From contig KN832877.1 in assembly GCA_000827325.1 (NCBI GenBank), forward strand, positions 310,001-374,000: 64,000 bases of DNA, given 5' to 3'. The translations under genes and the position numbers were made by a program. The notes under the pieces were generated by a model. That model saw nothing but the letters and a program-made list of their open reading frames with translations. It did not search any database and was not told where the DNA came from. This document shows, in pieces, positions 33,507-44,078 of the stretch (its first letter is position 1; each line of letters starts with the position of its first letter). The stretch comes from Oidiodendron maius Zn. Its lineage: Eukaryota; Ascomycota; Leotiomycetes; Myxotrichaceae.

Positions 33507-34606
33507 CTATACCTTTCGGTGCATGACCCCAGCTGCCGCCTGATTTGATCAGCATGGTGACTGGAGAATAAAGGAGAAATACTCTACCTGATGACTTGGA
33601 AATACCAAAGTATCTGCAATCACCACATTCTCTCTTCGTCCGGCGGCAAACACTATAATCTCGGCGATATCATCAGGAGTCAAGGGCTCACAACCCCTAC
33701 ATCGATTAGCACTAACAACTCCCAAGATTCATCCAGGGAACATACGCATATACGGCATCCGCTTTTGACCTGTCCCCGTAGAATCTAACCACCGAGAATT
33801 CCTATGTCTGGTTAGTTTCATCTGGCAAACCTTCCAGGAAGGAAAACGCACCGTCTCAACTTGTCCAGGATCAATTTCAATAACCCTAATCCGTGTAGCG
33901 ATCAATTCCTTTCTCAAGGCATCTGTAAAGCTTCTGACGGCGGCTTTCGTCGCACAATAGATGCTCCCGCCTGCGTATGGCTCCCTCCCGGCTATGCTGC
34001 CAATATTGATGATATCGCCCTTTCCACCTTCATCTCTGCTCTTGAAAATTGGGAGGACCGCCTGGGTCATATTAATAAGACCCGTAACGTTCGTTGCAAA
34101 CTGGACATTGATATCCTCTGCCGCAATATCTGGCGCCCTGGCAACGCCCTTCACTAGACCCCTGCGACACTTCAGTCAGCTTTGATCGAAGCAAACGACG
34201 ACAGGCAAGCGGACGCATTATTAACCAGGATATCGATATCCCTCCACTCCTCTGGTAGCTTCTCCACGAAACTGCTCACCTCCTCGGGCTTGCTAACGTC
34301 CAATTGGAAGGGCAGGACCTTGACGCCGTCGCCCACCTCTTTCGTGATATCCGCGGCAATCTGTTTGAGCGTGTCAATCCGTCTCGCGGTGAGGATGAGC
34401 CGCAGGTTATTGGGCGACGTACGCGCGAACTCGGCAGCAGTACTACGTCCGATGCCCGACGAGGCGCCAGTTATGACAATCGTCTTGCCCTCGAGGCGCT
34501 TGCCCATTGCAGAGGAGGCCATGGTGCGGAAAGGGGTGAGGGGTGATCGTGCGATTGATAGAGCAGAGAGCGTGCGGAGAAATCGAGAAGCGCACAGAAA
34601 GGGCAT
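33507..34606 (-). CDS. Short-chain dehydrogenase, YMR226C/serine dehydrogenase type
   Basis: NADP-dependent SDR related to yeast YMR226C, which oxidises serine, 3-hydroxy acids and related hydroxyacyl compounds. Five exons (34606-34215, 34161-33852, 33801-33746, 33696-33588, 33539-33507) give 299 residues with all phases matching. The cofactor motif is GASSGIG, followed by NNAG. The active site has Ser in NIGSIAG and Tyr/Lys in IYCATKAA. The family tail is spread over the three small 3' exons: [15 protein letters not shown], then [14 protein letters not shown], then an HRKV end. The leader [20 protein letters not shown] before Met29 ([13 protein letters not shown]) looks like a mitochondrial presequence, so two forms are possible. 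The second intron's donor is GTGCGT; the others are standard. Confidence 0.9.
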
Positions 34607-36993
34607 ATGTTTAAGATGTTTTGCTTTGAAAAGTGTTTGGAAGAGTGGGGTTGGGATATTGCGCTATCACAACATATCACGAAGCTCTTAGTAGTTGTGG
34701 TTTTACGACCCCTCCGAAACGGTGCCACCAACCGCCGATATGCCGAGCACATCATCATCTCGCCAAGATCCTCGCTGAGAAAAGCATGACACGATGGCAT
34801 TCGTAGTTTGTAAGTAGAGTTTCTGAATTAACAATCACAATTTAAGATGCAGTAACATCGTTACAGCGCTCTTCGATTGGGCTGAGTCTCTCGAATTGGA
34901 AAGCGTCGCTAATCATGATGTGCTGAACTCTCTTCAACCAGTGTTTATGCTCGGTAGATATTACCTTCCGCTTCGCGCGCCGCTCGTGTCTGGCACTTTT
35001 TTGAGTGCCCGATAATAATGCTTGCTAGTTGCAGAGGCCTTATAGGTTTCCGCTAGACTGTTATTTCGAATGGGGGTGGTGACCATCGTGTAGATAATTG
35101 CAGTCAGCCATCATCAGCGTGAGTTGAACTACCTTGACATAAAATCGTCCCTAATCAGCCATACAGAACATTTTGCTCTCCACTTCCGACTCCTACTTTT
35201 ACCTTTTCAGACGTTCAAAATTAAATCCAAGGTCTATTTCGAATCGGAGCTTGCGATCCACCTTTTATCTATCGGAGAGCGCAGAACTTCTCAAAGCCCT
35301 CCCCTCGGCCGCTGTTGCAGCGTCAGGGACGGAACTGTTACTGATTTCATAAAAGAAGGCAATTATTCTGACAGCTTACCGGAGATGCATTCTGGATTCT
35401 CATAGACAGACGGACGCTATTCCTTTCAAGACATCTTGACACTTGAGTTTGCCGGTGAAGAATACAGTGCCTCACAGTCATTAATGCCAGATTCGACTAC
35501 CATCACCGAAAGACTTGCCGACAGGTGCAAACATTTGCCCTTCCTTACTGGAGAGCTACAATCAGTCCAAAACTGGGGCGCTTTTTGTAGGAAAATATTC
35601 TTGCGAGGTTTGTCGTCGTGTTTTCAACCGCCAGTGCGACCTAGAGTCGGTTTCTAGATCACAAACAAACACTCTATATTACTTATATTCAAACAGCCAA
35701 CACAATCGGTAACAGTTGCGGAAGTTTATGTGCACACTTACCGGTTGCCACTTTCAATATCGTGGATTCGCAATTAAGACGGCAAATGAATACTGTTGGA
35801 CATAGACTCTGTGTTGCCAGATATCTTGCTCTTACACCCCCATGTTCAGACGCCTACTAAATACCCTTAATGCTAACCTAACATTTTGCGTAGCTTCCTA
35901 TTTCGCACTTCCCCTTGACAATTCCTGTGGCTGCTTACCCTCACGTGGTTCCACGTCATGTAGCCCCACAACAGTCCGTGCTATGATTCAAAGCGCCAGT
36001 TACCTATATGACTTGGCTGAGGTCCTTTAGTAGTCACAGTATTGGGTAGCGATAGCCTAGACTCATAGTGGCGTGAGGGGATAGTCACGCTAATACAGTC
36101 TGATGATAGATCAGACCCTTGGGTTGCAACAGGTGCTTAGTATGAGAGTACTCTGTAGATATGTAGTTAAACTAGGAACAATCATCATTTTCCTTAATCA
36201 AGTATCTTCTAAGTCCACACAAGGATTGTGCACAGAATTCTTATGGAGATTTTCTATAGTAGAACAATTCTATTGAAGGCTAAAGTACATTCGATTTAGT
36301 ACCATGGACTCTACTTGCCGTGCTTATTTGTGGATGGGGTAGTTTATTTATGATTAACTAAATTCGGTTAGGATGGCTCTGAATGCAGGTGAAATCAAAT
36401 GCGCAGACGAAGGGTACGCGCGTTTCGTAAGTCACTGTACCTATAATTGGCCCAAGGGGGAATCCAGGAATTGTACAAGCAGGATGCATAGCTAAAGATG
36501 ATAAATCCCAGCAAGAATGACGCTGAACAAGAAGGATGTTCTTTGGAATGGGATATCCCGCCGTCTCCTGAAAGCAGCCACTCTCGCTTATTCTACCTCA
36601 CCCCTATTTACAATCCCGTATTTGGTAGTCGAGAGAACAATGCCTTTCTGAAACTATAACAGACTAATACTAAGAGCTCTTCTTTGTCCTCCAATGTTTT
36701 CGTCGAGTGCGACCTTGTATAGTACTGTTACTCGACTCTCACTGCACGTAGTAAAGAATTTACAATTGCATCCAGGTTAGGGATGAGGAACGAGCTTAGG
36801 ACGGACAAAGGCGCTCGTCGGATCCGGACACCCGAATCTTTACCAAATTTGAAAATCTCTGCTCTTGTTATTCAGATAGAGACATATTAGTCAGATTCTG
36901 TTATTTCCATTGTTGAATTCCGCGATAAGTGATTCACGACGTCGCCAATTTGCGCAGCTGCCTGACCTGTCACGATTTCATGATTTTCCCATT
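34607..36993. other. Gene-poor region
   Basis: 2.4 kb with no intact gene. It holds the SDR promoter on the left, a zinc-finger relic near 35.6-35.8 kb and the upstream region of the double Zn2Cys6 gene on the right. ORFs here are short and not conserved in appearance. Confidence 0.5.
35560..35800 (+). pseudogene. Relic of a C2H2 zinc-finger gene
   Basis: The + strand encodes GKYSCEVCRRVFNRQCDLE (from about 35587), an excellent first half of a C2H2 finger (C-x2-C-x3-F-x5-L). The His residues that should follow are missing because the frame is lost. About 80 bases further on another frame gives CTLTGCHFQYRGFAIKT, which looks like a second finger of the C-x4-C type. No full finger, start or terminator can be joined, so it is read as a decayed gene; an undetected exon structure is the alternative. 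Confidence 0.35.
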
Positions 36994-39900
36994 ATGGAAC
37001 AAACCCCTTTTGGAGCCCCGCCAAACAGTGGACAAAACACTCCCAGCAACCCTTATCAACACTCACACCCCAACCCCCCCGAGACTTTTGACCTTGAACC
37101 GGAACCAATGCAAGATGTTTCAACGCAAGAAAATCAACTACAGCCAGGCACTAGCGGAGGTCAAGAGGGAAGCCAGGGCGAACTGCCCAGGCATCCAGTT
37201 GCTGAGCCCCTTTCCCTTGTTGCCGAGGTAGACTGGAATGCGGCAGCCACGAAAACTGACGAGGAAAAAGAGTGGGAGGAGTATATGTCCATGATAGACA
37301 GCGACAAGTCTGCCATAAGTCTAACCCCTGAAGAATATCTGGGTCAAGGGCTGCAGCAGGGCGTTCCATGGGGTTCTGAAGCTTCAGCTTGGGGACCGGG
37401 TATTAACGGCGAGACGATTACTAATGCACTGTTCCCTTTGTATAATGACATACCCTCTGAATATCGGACGCGAGAATATTGGACGACACTTGTAGAGGCA
37501 TCGAGAAGCATCTTTGCCATCACACCTCAATCGTGGGTGGATGAGATGGTGCGAAGGCTGAACCTCCCAACCACAACGCCAGAATCGCTATTCGGTTGGT
37601 CATATTTGAGCTCGGATTGGAGACTTTTCTTTCTGAGCGGCCAAGAGTACTTCAGACCTGGGAATGTCACTCCTGAGGTATGGATAAGCATGGTGTGCAG
37701 TCTTCGCAGCTCTGATCCACAAACATGGAGAGCACGACAGGCTTTAGAACGGGGAGATCCAGCAGGCTACATCTCCCACTACAGGCCGACGATCCCAACA
37801 CCAGCACCTCCACTTAGACTAAATCCAGCAGCGTTTGGTCCAATCCCTGAGACCTTCGACCCGCGCAAGAAGGCCACCGAAGGGTTGTTAATTAATTGTC
37901 CTGAGTACTGGGGGGACTTTTTTGACGACGGACCGCCCAAGGAAGGGGAATCAGAGACGAAAGCCAATCTTCGGATCAACATGGCTCGATCCAACATGGG
38001 TATCATTCGTCGCCCAACTGAGAAACTTCCCCGCCTGGAAAAGTCAGCACGTTCTACTATAGATGTGAAGGCATCCAACGAGCGATTTGAACTAAGTAAG
38101 GCCATCGTCACAAAGAATAAACGACTCGCTGCAGAACATAATAGGAAGATGGATGAGACCCACCCTAAATTTGATCCCATTTACCGTGACGCGTGGAGAC
38201 GGCAACAGAAGGATAGGCGTGCTGAGAACAATCGTCGGCGACAAGCCGCGTACGAGCATGCTTCTCGACACTATAGACAAATGCACCGGGAGATGCCACC
38301 AAAGCCAACACCCCCGGATGAGAGTGACGACGATTATTACTTTGACCCCTCAATGCCAAATCAAAAACACCAGAGCGGCGGTAATGGCCAGGGCAGTGAG
38401 CAATTTCGATGCAAGCCATGCGCTGATTCAAGAGCACGCTGCTCATATAAAACTAAACCATTCCCTTGCGATAAATGTGTCAACTTGGGTATAGCGAATT
38501 TGTGCGAGTCTTCAAAACCCGAAACTGCGGAGCTAGTCATACGCACATCCACACAGACCACCGATACCCACACTCGTGGGCCATTTATTCCATCATTTGC
38601 GCTACCACCGGAACGATTGGAGCATCATACGCTTCCAGCAGAGTGGCCAACTAAGGGTTCGAAGCGGCCAGAAGATATCCCGGCGCCAAGTGACAGTAGT
38701 TATTACCTCCCAAATATTCATATATCGACGGGGGAATCTTTCGGCAGCGCAGTCACACCAAGCAAACGCAAAAAAGAGGATAACGATGGCGAAGACAATC
38801 AGCCTTGGGGACCTCCAAAGAAAAAGGCCATGCCCGCGCGAAAGGCCAGGGAAACAGCCCTGGAAGCGTTAGGGCGGGGGGCGGCCCCGCCGAGAAATAA
38901 CACAAAAAAGGAAAGAGGGTTCAAAAGGAGTGGCAGTAAGAAAATGGCTGCCGGATCAGACGCTGAGCCACCTTTCGAGGCATGCGATTACTGCCAGCAT
39001 ATCGGCCACCCAGAGTGGTGCGATAGAACCAGGCCATGCTCCATCTGCATAGCAACGAACAGGGCGTTCAAGTGTGATGCCTCGCGCCAGAACCAGCCAT
39101 ACGGGACAAGTCCAGGGGTAATCAGAGATGATAACAATACAATTGTCGTTGATGACCAGCCAGCTGTCTATACCAGATATGACTACCAGCCAATATATGG
39201 GCTTCCGTGTGATGCATCACGCCCTATGGATCCAGATGATGCGGTCCCTTATTCCTCCCTGCAGGAAAACATTGGCCAACTGTACGAGAGCCGTATGCAG
39301 TTAGGAGGCCTCCCTGTGAGACGGCCCAGGACCGCTGGGGAAATTTTGCAAGCATTTGTGGACCAGGATAACATGCTGAGGCTATCTGATCCGGAATATA
39401 GGCCCCTGATAGTGGTCCCCAATGCCCTGGCATATATGCAGCGACGTCTTGCCTTCCTAGCGGGCCAGTTGCCCCAATATATGGACCCACGGCCGAGAAG
39501 CAACGCAGGACCCGGAACCGAGAGCTTGTCCCTCTCGGAAACTTTGTGGCAGGAGGGAGTTCCAACAATGGCTGTGCCCCAAGCGCCAGTGACTGAAACA
39601 GATGTGCTGAGAAGCCAAGTTCAGCAGCCACACTCTTCCTCCCAGGATCTGGCGAACTTCCATGGTGCTTTAGCGATCCGTCAAACGAATCGGTATGACG
39701 ATGCAGCGAATTCATTATACCCGGAGCGCGCCTTAGATATCGCTAACGATAGCCTGGATTGGGTTATGACTGACGGCGATGCGCCTCTGGAGAGAGGTAA
39801 TGGTAATTATGATGAGTTTTTCGATAATGTATTTCAAGATCCGGATGATCAACTCGACTCGTCCTTGGTCGAGCCCTCGCTACCTGTCACCCTTCCAATG

Positions 39901-40512
39901 GCACAGGTTACGACAGAAGATATTGCGAGGGCGCTCGGGGCCACTTCCGCCTTCATTTATCCTCTCACCTGGTCCCTGGATGATATGAGAAAAGGCCACG
40001 ATGTGGAGGCCGAAATAAGTCAAAAGAGGACAGCTCATTGCACCGAGGATCTGAACTTCTGGACCAAAGATACCAAGTCTAACCTTTGCCCAGACCCGAA
40101 CGGGATTGTGTGCGACGCCTGGACATGCCCCAACAGGGCATCGTGTAGAAATTGCTTGCAGACGCAACAGGCCGCCGTTCTGTCGAGAGAGATGGAGCTC
40201 GTCGCAAAGACAAAGTCCTGGCTCTGCAAGCCGTGCAAGGCAGATTTGGAGCGGGAGAGGTTGAGACCTGAGCTCCCACAACCGAGGCTGAAAACGTGCC
40301 ATTGTGTTTCTCAATTGCAGGAGACTCGTGTTTGCAACACGGATCGTGTGAACGCAGCAAACGCTATTGCGAGTAGAATGGAAGAACAGCTAGCGTTAGC
40401 TGTTCAGAAGGGATGGAGTGCTCGTTGTGGCCATTGTAGGAGAAATGCCGAGGATGTGAGGTCGGGAGCATGGAGGTGTATATGCTGCAATCAAATCGTC
40501 ACACTTCCTTGA
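36994..40512 (+). CDS. Large protein with two Zn2Cys6-like motifs and Cys-rich tail
   Basis: Single-exon protein of 1172 residues; I do not recognise the family. The first Cys cluster, residues 473-504, is C-x2-C-x6-C-x7-C-x2-C-x7-C (CKPCADSRARC..CDKC). The second, residues 664-694, is C-x2-C-x8-C-x5-C-x2-C-x8-C (CDYCQHIGHPEWC..CSIC). Both fit binuclear zinc clusters but lie mid-chain, not at the N-terminus. From residue 1032 to the end, seven or more further Cys pairs (CRNC, CKPC, CHC, CGHC, CICC) suggest a third metal-binding region. Between the clusters are basic, NLS-like stretches (SKRKKEDN, KKKAMPARKA). The N-terminal 400 residues are Pro/Glu-rich with a Trp-rich patch. The ATG at 36994 is the first in the frame. 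A nuclear DNA- or chromatin-binding role is inferred from the motifs only. Confidence 0.75.
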   Translation: MEQTPFGAPPNSGQNTPSNPYQHSHPNPPETFDLEPEPMQDVSTQENQLQPGTSGGQEGSQGELPRHPVAEPLSLVAEVDWNAAATKTDEEKEWEEYMSMIDSDKSAISLTPEEYLGQGLQQGVPWGSEASAWGPGINGETITNALFPLYNDIPSEYRTREYWTTLVEASRSIFAITPQSWVDEMVRRLNLPTTTPESLFGWSYLSSDWRLFFLSGQEYFRPGNVTPEVWISMVCSLRSSDPQTWRARQALERGDPAGYISHYRPTIPTPAPPLRLNPAAFGPIPETFDPRKKATEGLLINCPEYWGDFFDDGPPKEGESETKANLRINMARSNMGIIRRPTEKLPRLEKSARSTIDVKASNERFELSKAIVTKNKRLAAEHNRKMDETHPKFDPIYRDAWRRQQKDRRAENNRRRQAAYEHASRHYRQMHREMPPKPTPPDESDDDYYFDPSMPNQKHQSGGNGQGSEQFRCKPCADSRARCSYKTKPFPCDKCVNLGIANLCESSKPETAELVIRTSTQTTDTHTRGPFIPSFALPPERLEHHTLPAEWPTKGSKRPEDIPAPSDSSYYLPNIHISTGESFGSAVTPSKRKKEDNDGEDNQPWGPPKKKAMPARKARETALEALGRGAAPPRNNTKKERGFKRSGSKKMAAGSDAEPPFEACDYCQHIGHPEWCDRTRPCSICIATNRAFKCDASRQNQPYGTSPGVIRDDNNTIVVDDQPAVYTRYDYQPIYGLPCDASRPMDPDDAVPYSSLQENIGQLYESRMQLGGLPVRRPRTAGEILQAFVDQDNMLRLSDPEYRPLIVVPNALAYMQRRLAFLAGQLPQYMDPRPRSNAGPGTESLSLSETLWQEGVPTMAVPQAPVTETDVLRSQVQQPHSSSQDLANFHGALAIRQTNRYDDAANSLYPERALDIANDSLDWVMTDGDAPLERGNGNYDEFFDNVFQDPDDQLDSSLVEPSLPVTLPMAQVTTEDIARALGATSAFIYPLTWSLDDMRKGHDVEAEISQKRTAHCTEDLNFWTKDTKSNLCPDPNGIVCDAWTCPNRASCRNCLQTQQAAVLSREMELVAKTKSWLCKPCKADLERERLRPELPQPRLKTCHCVSQLQETRVCNTDRVNAANAIASRMEEQLALAVQKGWSARCGHCRRNAEDVRSGAWRCICCNQIVTLP

Positions 40513-40792
40513 AGAGGATCAGCGTGGATTCGAGTAGGGATATCTGGGCATTAGTCTTTGAAAAGAGGTGGTATTATAGTTCAATTCTTCAATTTATGTT
40601 CACATAAGTTTAAAAGTAAAACTCTGCCATTTAACAAACAGTATGTTGAAGTATAGATATGAAGAAGATTTCGTCTTCAGCCCACCATGTCTACCGCTAC
40701 TTGGCGGAATGGAGACCACACTCGAACTATGTAGAGCCACATCTTGCATCGACTAGGAAATATGGCAACATGAACATGGAAACATAGAAACA

Positions 40793-40831
<39 letters not shown>

Positions 40832-41435
40832 CCCACAAACACATACACACGCGCTACCCCAAGGGGGTATAGAGAAAACATGCTCCATTGCAGATCTAGC
40901 AACATGAAGGAAGTCGGAGGTGCCAGGTCCTTCCCAGCAGCGGCGAGATGAGAGAAACTTCAATTCCCGACTTAAGAGAAGAAGTGCAATGCAGAGCCGC
41001 TCCGTCCCCACGAAACTAGAGTGCCGATTCCCATTCTCCTCTTGTGACGCAAGCAAAAGAAACAACACCCATCTTCACAGCCCAGCGGAATCGACGACTC
41101 CTTACTACAGTACCATGAGGAGCGGAGGGAATAAATTCAAAAGTAGAAAGCATTCAAGAGGCACCGCACCGGTGATATCTAGCGAATGCATGCATGCCGT
41201 GCCCAACATGGTCCCTTCGATCCAGCTCCAAAAACAAGATTAGAACACCCAAATATGCCGCCAGTTGGAGTTATTTTCGCGTGGGTGCTCGCGCGCCCCC
41301 CTGCCCAGTTTATGTGTGAAGAGGTGTAGGAGCCATTATTTCTTTGCATCTTCCACGCCCTGTCCTACCCTCCGCGTCCCCTGTGTTGGCGTCCGGAGTG
41401 TCGCCCTCCGCTGCTCGTCCATCCCCAGACTTCAT
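40513..41435. other. Intergenic, convergent 3' ends
   Basis: 920 bp between the double Zn2Cys6 gene and rasA; contains the CA microsatellite and probably a long rasA 3' untranslated region. No gene supported. Confidence 0.55.
40794..40827. repeat. (CA)17 microsatellite
   Basis: Seventeen uninterrupted CA units followed by degenerate CA-rich sequence to about 40850. A likely length-polymorphic locus. Confidence 0.95.
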
Positions 41436-42283
41436 TCACATAACCACGCACTTTCCACAGCAGCCCGCCTCCTTCTCGGCCCCCTCGATATCCAGGTCCT
41501 GCTTGGGGCCTCCGTTCGACCGATCGGCGCCTCCTGCTGTGTAGCCCGCCATCTCCTTGTTGTAGCGTCTGATTTCGCGGACGATGTCATAGAAGGCGTT
41601 GTCGACGTTGATGCGCGACTTGGCTGAGGTCTCGATGAATTTGCAGCCGAATGATCGTGCCAGCGCCTCTCCCTCTGTAGATGTATGTGTCAGTCACTGC
41701 ATGCCTGGCCTTGCTGGACCCCGTGGATATCCGGGGAGAGACGTACCTTGCTTCGACACCTGTCTGTCGCCCTCCAGATCACACTTGTTGCCCACGACGA
41801 TGATGGGGAAGTAGTCCTTGTCCTTTACCCTGAGAATCTGTTGTTGGAAGGTCATGATTTCCTCGAAGCTCTGCCTGCTCGTAATGCTGTACACTAGCAG
41901 GAAGCCCTCTCCTGTCCGCATGTACTGCTCCCGCATAGCCGAGTACTCCTCCTGGCCGGCTGTGTCGAGAACATCTAAGAGCGCGACCTCTTCATCGATC
42001 ACGCATTGCTTGCGGTATGAATCTGTGGGGGGTTAGGATGGGGGCTGTCCGCCGGCACGAGAATGGTGCTCACCTTCGATTGTGGGATCATATTCGTCGA
42101 CAAAGTGGCTCTGTATCAGTTGGATGGTCAAGCAAGATTTTCCGACACCACCACCACCGACGACGACGAGCTTGTACTCCCTCAGGAACTAGACGGCCGC
42201 CGACGCGGTCCTGGTTAGCCCAATGGGTTCCGCTAGTGCCATCTGGGGGTTATTTTTCTGCTCTCGCTCACCTTGGAAGCCAT
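41436..42283 (-). CDS. rasA: Ras GTPase, RasA type
   Basis: Small GTPase controlling growth, polarity and conidiation in filamentous fungi, acting at the plasma membrane. Four exons (42283-42272, 42188-42074, 42022-41747, 41674-41436) give 213 residues. G1 is GGGGVGKS (15-22), with Gly17 equal to H-Ras Gly12. Switch I holds YDPTIEDSYRKQ, G3 is DTAGQEEY (Gln66 = Gln61), G4 NKCD and G5 ETSAK. The C-terminus is [11 protein letters not shown]: a CaaX box at Cys210, preceded by Cys206 and Cys207 for palmitoylation. The first exon encodes only MASK. No activating or damaging substitution is seen. The upstream 1.8 kb carries no other gene, which suggests a long promoter or leader. The final Met of CaaX predicts farnesylation. 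Confidence 0.98.
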
Positions 42284-44078
42284 GATTGAGTGGGTTGCTG
42301 AGATGACGGGGCCCGAGGTCATCGACTAGCAGACCCGAGCGGGTGATAGAGGATCAGATGGAGCGAGGGCGGTTGTCGGGGGCGGTTTGGGTCGAGGGTT
42401 GGAGGGAGACGGGTGGAAGGAGTGGGAGCTTTGGGGGATGGTGGTTGAGATGCAGGTCGTTCGAGAACTGGCGAGAGAAAGATGCGCGCACGGAAATAAC
42501 GAATAACCGCACACACAACGAGCAGCGCCGGTACCTGGCAGAGACGGCGGTCCAAGGCGACAATGGCGATGAGGACGACGAGGACGGCGTCGTGAGGAGC
42601 GATGACGACAGCAGGAGGTCAATGGCAGCGTCGACAGATGGGTCACGCCAGAAACAAACGCTTCTGGCAGCAGGGCGATTCAAAAGATGGCGATGCGAAG
42701 ACGGGAGCGGTCGCAGGACGGCCGGGGGAGAGCGAGGAAGCGCGGCGAAACGGTCGGTGCGCAGGGAGAGGGATGATGCGGGACCCCGGCAAGAAGGAGG
42801 TTCGCTGGGTTCGAAGGGTCGAGGAGACGGCTGCTACGCCTCTTGTAGCCGTAGTGCTCAGAGTGGGTAATGCGTGGACGGCGATGGGAGGGCGAAGGGG
42901 AGGTGATGGGAGATGATGGGCGGTAATGAGAGGTGATTGTTCGCCTGGGATATGGTGGCTATTGTGGTATGTGATATGTCCCTTTGGCCCAGTCCTTCTC
43001 CCGCTGCGACGGCTTCAGCTCCCCGCTGGCGCTTGCTAATATATCCTATCTGGAGCAGTCGACGACGCTACCCGGACGAACTGGCCAGAGGTACAGTCCT
43101 TTTGCGTGCGTTCGCGCGGTTGTTCCTGTGCGCCGGAAGTATATACTCTACAACAATACGACCTCCCTCCTCCCTAGGCTCGCTGGTTCCCCAATCAGGA
43201 CCCCCCGCCTGCCCTGAGGGTGTGATTCGGGTTGAGGGAGGATTCGATGCATGTTCTACTGCTCTTCTCAACCCCTCGCCCACTCACAACCGCCCTCGGC
43301 GCCCCCTGGCGGCACCTCGGGCGGCCCTCTGCTGGTCCGATGCTGTGTTTCCGTCTACAGCGCTTTCGTGAGGGTGCGAGACCACGATGGGGTCCTCAGG
43401 CCCGTGGCTCCCTCCCTCGCCCTCCTCTCCACGCGCGCATCCCCTCCTCAGGGTCGTGGCCGGGGTGGTTAAACCTTCCTCCCACCGACCACGTACCGAC
43501 GCAGCCGATCTTCATTCCGGTGCCTGCGCCCTCGACCACCGCCAACGAAGCCATCAGGTGCTGCTGCTATTCCCGACGGGGATGTCGCCCGTCTCTGCCA
43601 CATGCAGAGCGCCAGAGTGCAAGAGCGCGAGCAGCCACATCGTCCACGTCGTGCCTGTACACCCGTGCCCATGTATCCCCAAGTGCACAATGTCCCCAGC
43701 CAGCCCCTCTGCGCGTTCTAGAAGAACTTAATTTCCGAGGTAAGAGGCGTGGGTGGATATGCTGGGTTGCATGATCGGCGCCGAGATCAAATTTCAAATT
43801 TGGAGGGTGCAATGCCCCAGAAATGGTGACTACAGATGTTGACCCAGCGAGGCGAAACGGAGCAATGGCGCACCCTCCCCCCCGGACCAGGGTCCCATAA
43901 CGGTCGAGGCTACGTGCTACTTTACCTCAGACCTGGGCTGTCTAATATAAAATAATATAATTCTGGTGCCGATTGCCCCATGTGTGAGCGTGTCTCTCAG
44001 CCGCCATTGTATATGCAGAGACGACCAGGAAGTCATCCGTCATACAAAATGTGTCTATATCTGTATCCGGGGCCGTGC
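42284..44078. promoter_or_regulatory. Long GC-rich upstream region of rasA
   Basis: 1.8 kb between the rasA start and the stop of the next gene, which points toward it on the same strand. It is GC-rich with alternating purine- and pyrimidine-rich blocks (the + strand at 42350-42440 is G-rich, 43380-43500 C/T-rich). Open frames occur on both strands but overlap, are rich in Arg/Pro/Ser and show no family features; they are a by-product of GC content. It probably holds the rasA promoter and 5' leader plus the short 3' region of the MoCF gene. Confidence 0.55.

Noticed and set aside
42343-42870. 175-codon + strand frame upstream of rasA
   Set aside because: Composition (Gly/Arg/Asp) follows the purine-rich strand; overlapping frames exist on both strands and no domain is seen.
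43232-43774. 180-codon + strand frame upstream of rasA
   Set aside because: Low-complexity Pro/Ser/Arg product of a GC-rich region with equal-length overlapping frames.
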